Part shown: positions 6,019 through 8,011 of the stretch, in pieces
Position numbering within the stretch: the first letter of the stretch is position 1
Layout: each line of letters starts with the position of its first letter
Assembly: GCA_043802745.1 (NCBI GenBank)
Contig: JAZDKU010000042.1
Span: 1 to 8,011 of the forward strand
Direction of reading: 5' to 3'
Origin: STD1-80 sp043802745
GTDB taxonomy: Bacteria; Patescibacteriota; Minisyncoccia; Minisyncoccales; CG1-02-41-26
Length of the DNA stretch: 8,011 nt
Notes under the pieces: model-generated
Seen by the model: the letters and a program-made list of their open reading frames with translations, nothing else
What the model was told of the DNA's origin: nothing
Database searches by the model: none
Translations under genes and position numbers: made by a program

Positions 6019-6375
6019 ATGGAAAGTAAAAGATTAAATAAATTACAAGAAGTTTTGAAAGAAGAGTTGGCTGGGGTTATTTCACAGGAAATAGATTTTC
6101 CTAAAGGCATTATTGCCACAGTAATGAGTGTGAGAATTTACAGCGATTTATCTTGGGCGGAAATTTTTGTTTCAGTGATTCCAGAAAAAGAAAGCGAGTT
6201 TGTGATAAATGTTTTAAAGAGAAAAGCCTATTTTTTACACAAGGCCTTAAATGATAGAATAAAATTAAGGCGAATTCCTAGAATTAAATTTTTGCCATAT
6301 ACTGGCCCCAATAGTCAAGAAAAAATTGAGCAAATTTTAGATGAAATTTCAGCAAAAGAAAAATTGGCCGAGTAG
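6019..6375 (+). CDS. rbfA: 30S ribosome-binding factor RbfA
   Basis: RbfA is a single KH-type domain protein that binds the immature 30S subunit and helps mature the 16S rRNA 5' end; it is a cold-shock assembly factor. From ATG 6019 the product is 118 aa, the usual length. It starts MESKRLNKLQEVLKEELAGV and has the family pattern: VRIYSDLSWAEIFVSV (beta strand with conserved D and A), the helix KRKAYFLHKALNDRI, and the LRRIPRIKFLPYTGP strand. A longer reading from 5968 would add 17 residues and overlap infB, but those residues do not resemble RbfA. The last three codons and the TAG stop lie inside the tRNA-Cys gene, a 10-base overlap. It is probably transcribed with infB and possibly with the downstream tRNAs. 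Confidence 0.92.
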   Translation: MESKRLNKLQEVLKEELAGVISQEIDFPKGIIATVMSVRIYSDLSWAEIFVSVIPEKESEFVINVLKRKAYFLHKALNDRIKLRRIPRIKFLPYTGPNSQEKIEQILDEISAKEKLAE

Positions 6376-6437
6376 CCAAGTGGCTTAGGCGAGGGACTGC
6401 AAATCCCTTCACATGGGTTCGATTCCCATCTCGGCCT
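6366..6437 (+). tRNA. tRNA-Cys (anticodon GCA)
   Basis: A complete cloverleaf is visible. The acceptor GGCCGAG (6366-6372) pairs exactly with CTCGGCC (6430-6436). The D arm is GCC/GGC, the anticodon stem AGGGA/TCCCT encloses loop CTGCAAA, and the T arm is ATGGG-TTCGATT-CCCAT. The anticodon GCA and the discriminator base T (6437) are both those expected for cysteine. The 3' CCA is not encoded (TGA follows) and must be added after transcription. The first 10 bases overlap the end of rbfA. Confidence 0.96.
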
Positions 6438-6457
6438 TGAAAACAATTTAATATTAT

Positions 6458-6542
6458 GCCCGAGTGGAGAAACGGGAAACTCGCATCACTTAAAATGATG
6501 TGGCCAAAAGCCTTGTGGGTTCGATTCCCACCTCGGGCACCA
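6458..6542 (+). tRNA. tRNA-Leu (anticodon UAA)
   Basis: The acceptor GCCCGAG (6458-6464) pairs with CTCGGGC (6532-6538), discriminator A is at 6539 and an encoded CCA occupies 6540-6542. The D arm is GAG/CTC with GG in the loop, the anticodon stem CATCA/TGATG encloses CTTAAAA (anticodon TAA), and the T arm is GTGGG-TTCGATT-CCCAC. The long variable arm (GGC-CAAAA-GCC) marks a class II tRNA such as leucine. There is no intron in the anticodon loop. It starts 20 bases after tRNA-Cys. Confidence 0.96.
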
Positions 6543-6557
6543 ACCAAATTTATTTTG

Positions 6558-6584
6558 TTTTCGTGAACACTATTACCACGAAAA
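6558..6584. repeat. 8-bp inverted repeat between tRNA-Leu and the homing endonuclease
   Basis: TTTTCGTG (6558-6565) and CACGAAAA (6577-6584) are perfect reverse complements around 11 bases. It starts 15 bases after the tRNA CCA end and covers the candidate GTG start of the next gene. It lacks a following T-run on the + strand, so it is a poor terminator; it could aid tRNA 3' processing or limit translation of the endonuclease. Confidence 0.4.
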
Positions 6585-7327
6585 AAGTTAATAATGATTT
6601 TTTTAAAAATTGGAACTCAAATATGAGTTATGTTTTGGGTTATTTTATTGCTGATGGTTGTATATGTGTTGATAAAACAAGAAAAAATCGTCCTTTCACT
6701 TTTAATATAACCTCTGTTGATAAAGAGCATTTAGATAAAATAAAAGACGCTCTTGGATCAGATCATAAAATCAGTAAAAAACCTGGAATGAAAGGAAGCT
6801 TTGCTTATCAAATACAAATTCGTAGTCAAATTCTTACGAAAGATTTAATGGACTTTGGGATTATGCCTAGGAAAACTTACAATCTTGGCGAAATTAAGGT
6901 GCCAGATAAATATTTTGCTGATTTTGTTAGGGGATTCTTTGACGGTGATGGTTCAGTTTATATCTACAATGTTAACAATGTGCCTCAAGTAAAAGTTGGG
7001 TTTGTATGCGCAAGCTTGTCATTTCTTACAAGTTTTAATGAACAGCTTTGTCGGTTATTGAATATTCTTCCAAAGGCTGTTCATAAAACTGTAGATAAGC
7101 GAAGGAGCCAAATTCTTTATTCAACTTGTTTGTATATTAGTGATTCTGAAAAGATCTATAGCTTTATGTACGGCAATAACCCAGAGCTTTATCTTGAGCG
7201 GAAGCGAAAAGTTTTTGAGGAGTGGCAAAACATTAAAAGACGGCATTATATTAAAAAAGATTATCCCTCAAAAATTGGCTGGCACTTAAATAAGCTCGCG
7301 GAAGTTAGTTCGGTTATAGTTAAATAA
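6563..7327 (+). CDS. LAGLIDADG-family homing endonuclease, free-standing
   Basis: Two copies of the LAGLIDADG signature are present, so the protein can act as a monomer. Numbered from GTG 6563 (254 aa), they are YVLGYFIADG (23-32, acidic D31) and FVRGFFDGDG (121-130, acidic D129). These acidic residues bind the metal that cuts both strands of a long target site. A GIMPRKT segment (99-105), typical of the family, lies between them. The start is uncertain: residues KKVNNDFFKNW before the first motif look like family N-terminus, which favours GTG 6563, while ATG 6623 would begin only two residues before the motif. A longer GTG reading from 6500 lies in tRNA-Leu and is not credible. No intron or intein host surrounds it, so it is a free-standing mobile gene placed 20 bases after tRNA-Leu. 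Confidence 0.85.
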   Translation: MNTITTKKVNNDFFKNWNSNMSYVLGYFIADGCICVDKTRKNRPFTFNITSVDKEHLDKIKDALGSDHKISKKPGMKGSFAYQIQIRSQILTKDLMDFGIMPRKTYNLGEIKVPDKYFADFVRGFFDGDGSVYIYNVNNVPQVKVGFVCASLSFLTSFNEQLCRLLNILPKAVHKTVDKRRSQILYSTCLYISDSEKIYSFMYGNNPELYLERKRKVFEEWQNIKRRHYIKKDYPSKIGWHLNKLAEVSSVIVK

Positions 7328-7372
7328 AAGGTAAAAAGGTTTTTGGCAAAGATAATTTTTAATAAATAATGT

Positions 7373-7891
7373 ATGAATTTTTTAGAGGAGTTAGCAGCAG
7401 AATGGTATGAGTATAAGGGGTATTTCGTGAAAAGGAATATAAAATTTGGTGGCCCTGCAGGAAAATCGACAGGTGGGCGTAGTGGGGAGATTGATATAAT
7501 CGCCTATCAACCTAAAAATAGTATTGTTGTACATATCGAAACTTCGTCTGACTGTGATACTTGGGAAAGCAGAAAGAAAAAATTTCAAGAGAAGAAATTT
7601 ACTGAACTTGCTACGGCTGAATATACTAAAGTACTCGGATTTACTCCTAAATCTATAGAGCGTATCGCAATTGTTAGCTATACGAAAAAACCAAAAGATC
7701 TTAATTGGCAAACAGTAAGTGGTTCTCCAATTGAAATATGGGACATTCCTACTTTTATTGCAGGCATTAATAGTGATTTTCAAAAAAGGAGGCATGCCCG
7801 AGAAACTTCTATCCCAGAACAGCTACCACTACTTCGAGCGATACATTACTCTATTAGTTATAGTGCCCTAGCCTTACAGCGGGACAAGTAA
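7373..7891 (+). CDS. PD-(D/E)XK nuclease-like protein of unknown function
   Basis: This 172-aa protein has the look of a restriction-endonuclease-like fold. Helix 1 carries E10 (LAAEWYEYKGYFVKRN), then comes a basic glycine-rich loop GGRSGEID (34-41) with D41, and a strand with VVHIETSSD (52-60) and E56. The usual third element is (D/E)-x-K; here it reads E-T-S, so the catalytic lysine is missing or comes from elsewhere, for example the R67-KKK-F run. The C-terminal half has the SPIEIWDIPTF strand (118-128) and IPEQLPLLRAI (147-157). I recall similar 'HIE(P/T)S' proteins annotated only as hypothetical, so it may be a DNA-binding or inactive member. It lies 45 bases after the homing endonuclease and may travel with it. 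No Shine-Dalgarno sequence is visible. Confidence 0.6.
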   Translation: MNFLEELAAEWYEYKGYFVKRNIKFGGPAGKSTGGRSGEIDIIAYQPKNSIVVHIETSSDCDTWESRKKKFQEKKFTELATAEYTKVLGFTPKSIERIAIVSYTKKPKDLNWQTVSGSPIEIWDIPTFIAGINSDFQKRRHARETSIPEQLPLLRAIHYSISYSALALQRDK

Positions 7892-7915
7892 GACGATAAA
7901 ATAAAAAATAATTTT

Positions 7916-8011
7916 ATGGGAGATACAGAAATAGAAATACAAGTTCAGGTGGATAATATTGGGGCGCTTTTGGATTTTTTGAAAGCTAATGGTAAGTTTC
8001 AGGCAAAGCAT
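7916..8011 (+). CDS. CYTH-domain protein (class IV adenylate cyclase / triphosphatase-like), N-terminal part
   Basis: Only 32 codons are inside the window: MGDTEIEIQVQVDNIGALLD then FLKANGKFQAKH. The N-terminal E-I-E-I-x-V-x-V strand is the ExExK-type opening of CYTH enzymes (CyaB adenylate cyclase, thiamine or inorganic triphosphatases), in which alternating acidic and basic residues line a tunnel that binds a triphosphate. Here the last position of the motif is Q (E5-x-E7-x-Q9) instead of the usual K. The helix LLDFLKANGKF and the following H also fit the family. The catalytic remainder is outside the window, so the activity cannot be assigned. The start is ATG 7916, 24 bases after the previous stop, preceded by AATAATTTT and no Shine-Dalgarno sequence. 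Confidence 0.65.
   Translation, partial: MGDTEIEIQVQVDNIGALLDFLKANGKFQAKH

Noticed and set aside
6437..6457. TTGAAA and TATTAT between the two tRNAs as a separate tRNA-Leu promoter
   Set aside because: The spacing is only 9 bases, too short for a sigma-70-type promoter.
6284..6547. Minus-strand ORF of 87 aa containing GGNRTH- and DGNRTH-like words across both tRNAs
   Set aside because: This is the well-known false protein made by translating tRNA genes on the antisense strand; the T arms give the repeated NRTH words. It overlaps two clear tRNAs and the rbfA end.
6500..6562. N-terminal extension of the homing endonuclease starting at GTG 6500
   Set aside because: These bases are the 3' part of tRNA-Leu and its trailer. 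The encoded residues are the + strand reading of the tRNA, not a protein domain.
6456..7802. Shared ATGCCCGAG at the tRNA-Leu 5' end (6456-6464) and inside the nuclease-like gene (7794-7802), as a possible attachment-site pair
   Set aside because: The match is only 9 bases, lies at the tRNA 5' end rather than the 3' end used by most integrases, falls within a coding region, and no integrase is present.
81..7891. Recoded UGA (as in Gracilibacteria/Absconditabacteria), suggested by the absence of TGA stop codons
   Set aside because: Eleven genes end in TAA or TAG, which AT bias alone can explain. Large glycine-rich proteins such as IF-2 contain no in-frame TGA, so there is no sign of UGA used as an amino-acid codon.

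Overview
The window is AT-rich bacterial chromosome. The gene style suggests a Candidate Phyla Radiation (Patescibacteria) genome, probably Parcubacteria-like. The genes are short and tightly packed, and almost all lie on the + strand. IF-2 is reduced (about 500 aa, G domain almost at the N-terminus), start codons lack Shine-Dalgarno sequences, and the helicase, CYTH and VTT proteins resemble those seen in such genomes. This placement is inference; no rRNA or ribosomal-protein marker is present. The stop codons seen are TAA and TAG only, and nothing points to a recoded UGA.

Layout. (1) Bases 1 to about 125 hold the 5' end of an IS30-family transposase on the - strand. This DNA is GC-richer than the rest (42 of the first 80 bases are G/C). 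It abuts a DEAD-box-type RNA helicase gene (to 1322) whose natural start codon appears lost. A stem-loop terminator follows the helicase. (2) Bases 1366-3240 hold a promoter-like -10 box, rubrerythrin, a MazG-like nucleotide pyrophosphohydrolase, a VTT/DedA-type membrane protein and a DUF1653 protein, with gaps of 15 and 2 bases and one 13-base overlap. (3) Bases 3241-3342 form a short spacer with a possible 26-aa ORF. (4) Bases 3343-6375 hold a membrane-anchored cupredoxin, an AlkD-like DNA alkylation repair protein, IF-2 (infB) and RbfA (rbfA). Two palindromes stand out: one in frame inside the AlkD-like gene, and one covering the infB start codon. (5) Bases 6366-6542 hold tRNA-Cys(GCA), whose 5' end overlaps the rbfA stop, and tRNA-Leu(UAA). 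(6) Bases 6563-7891 hold a free-standing LAGLIDADG homing endonuclease directly after tRNA-Leu, then a PD-(D/E)XK-like protein of unknown function. (7) From 7916 a CYTH-domain protein begins and runs off the window.

How it fits together. infB, rbfA and the tRNAs form a translation block. Rubrerythrin (peroxide reduction), the MazG-like enzyme (possible nucleotide-pool cleaning), the AlkD-like protein (DNA alkylation repair) and the cupredoxin (electron transfer or copper binding) form a loose stress and housekeeping set. The two accessory points are the IS30 junction at the left edge and the homing endonuclease/nuclease-like pair inserted after the tRNA genes. No complete new defence or mobile system can be shown from the sequence alone; the tRNA-linked nuclease pair is the best candidate for something undescribed.
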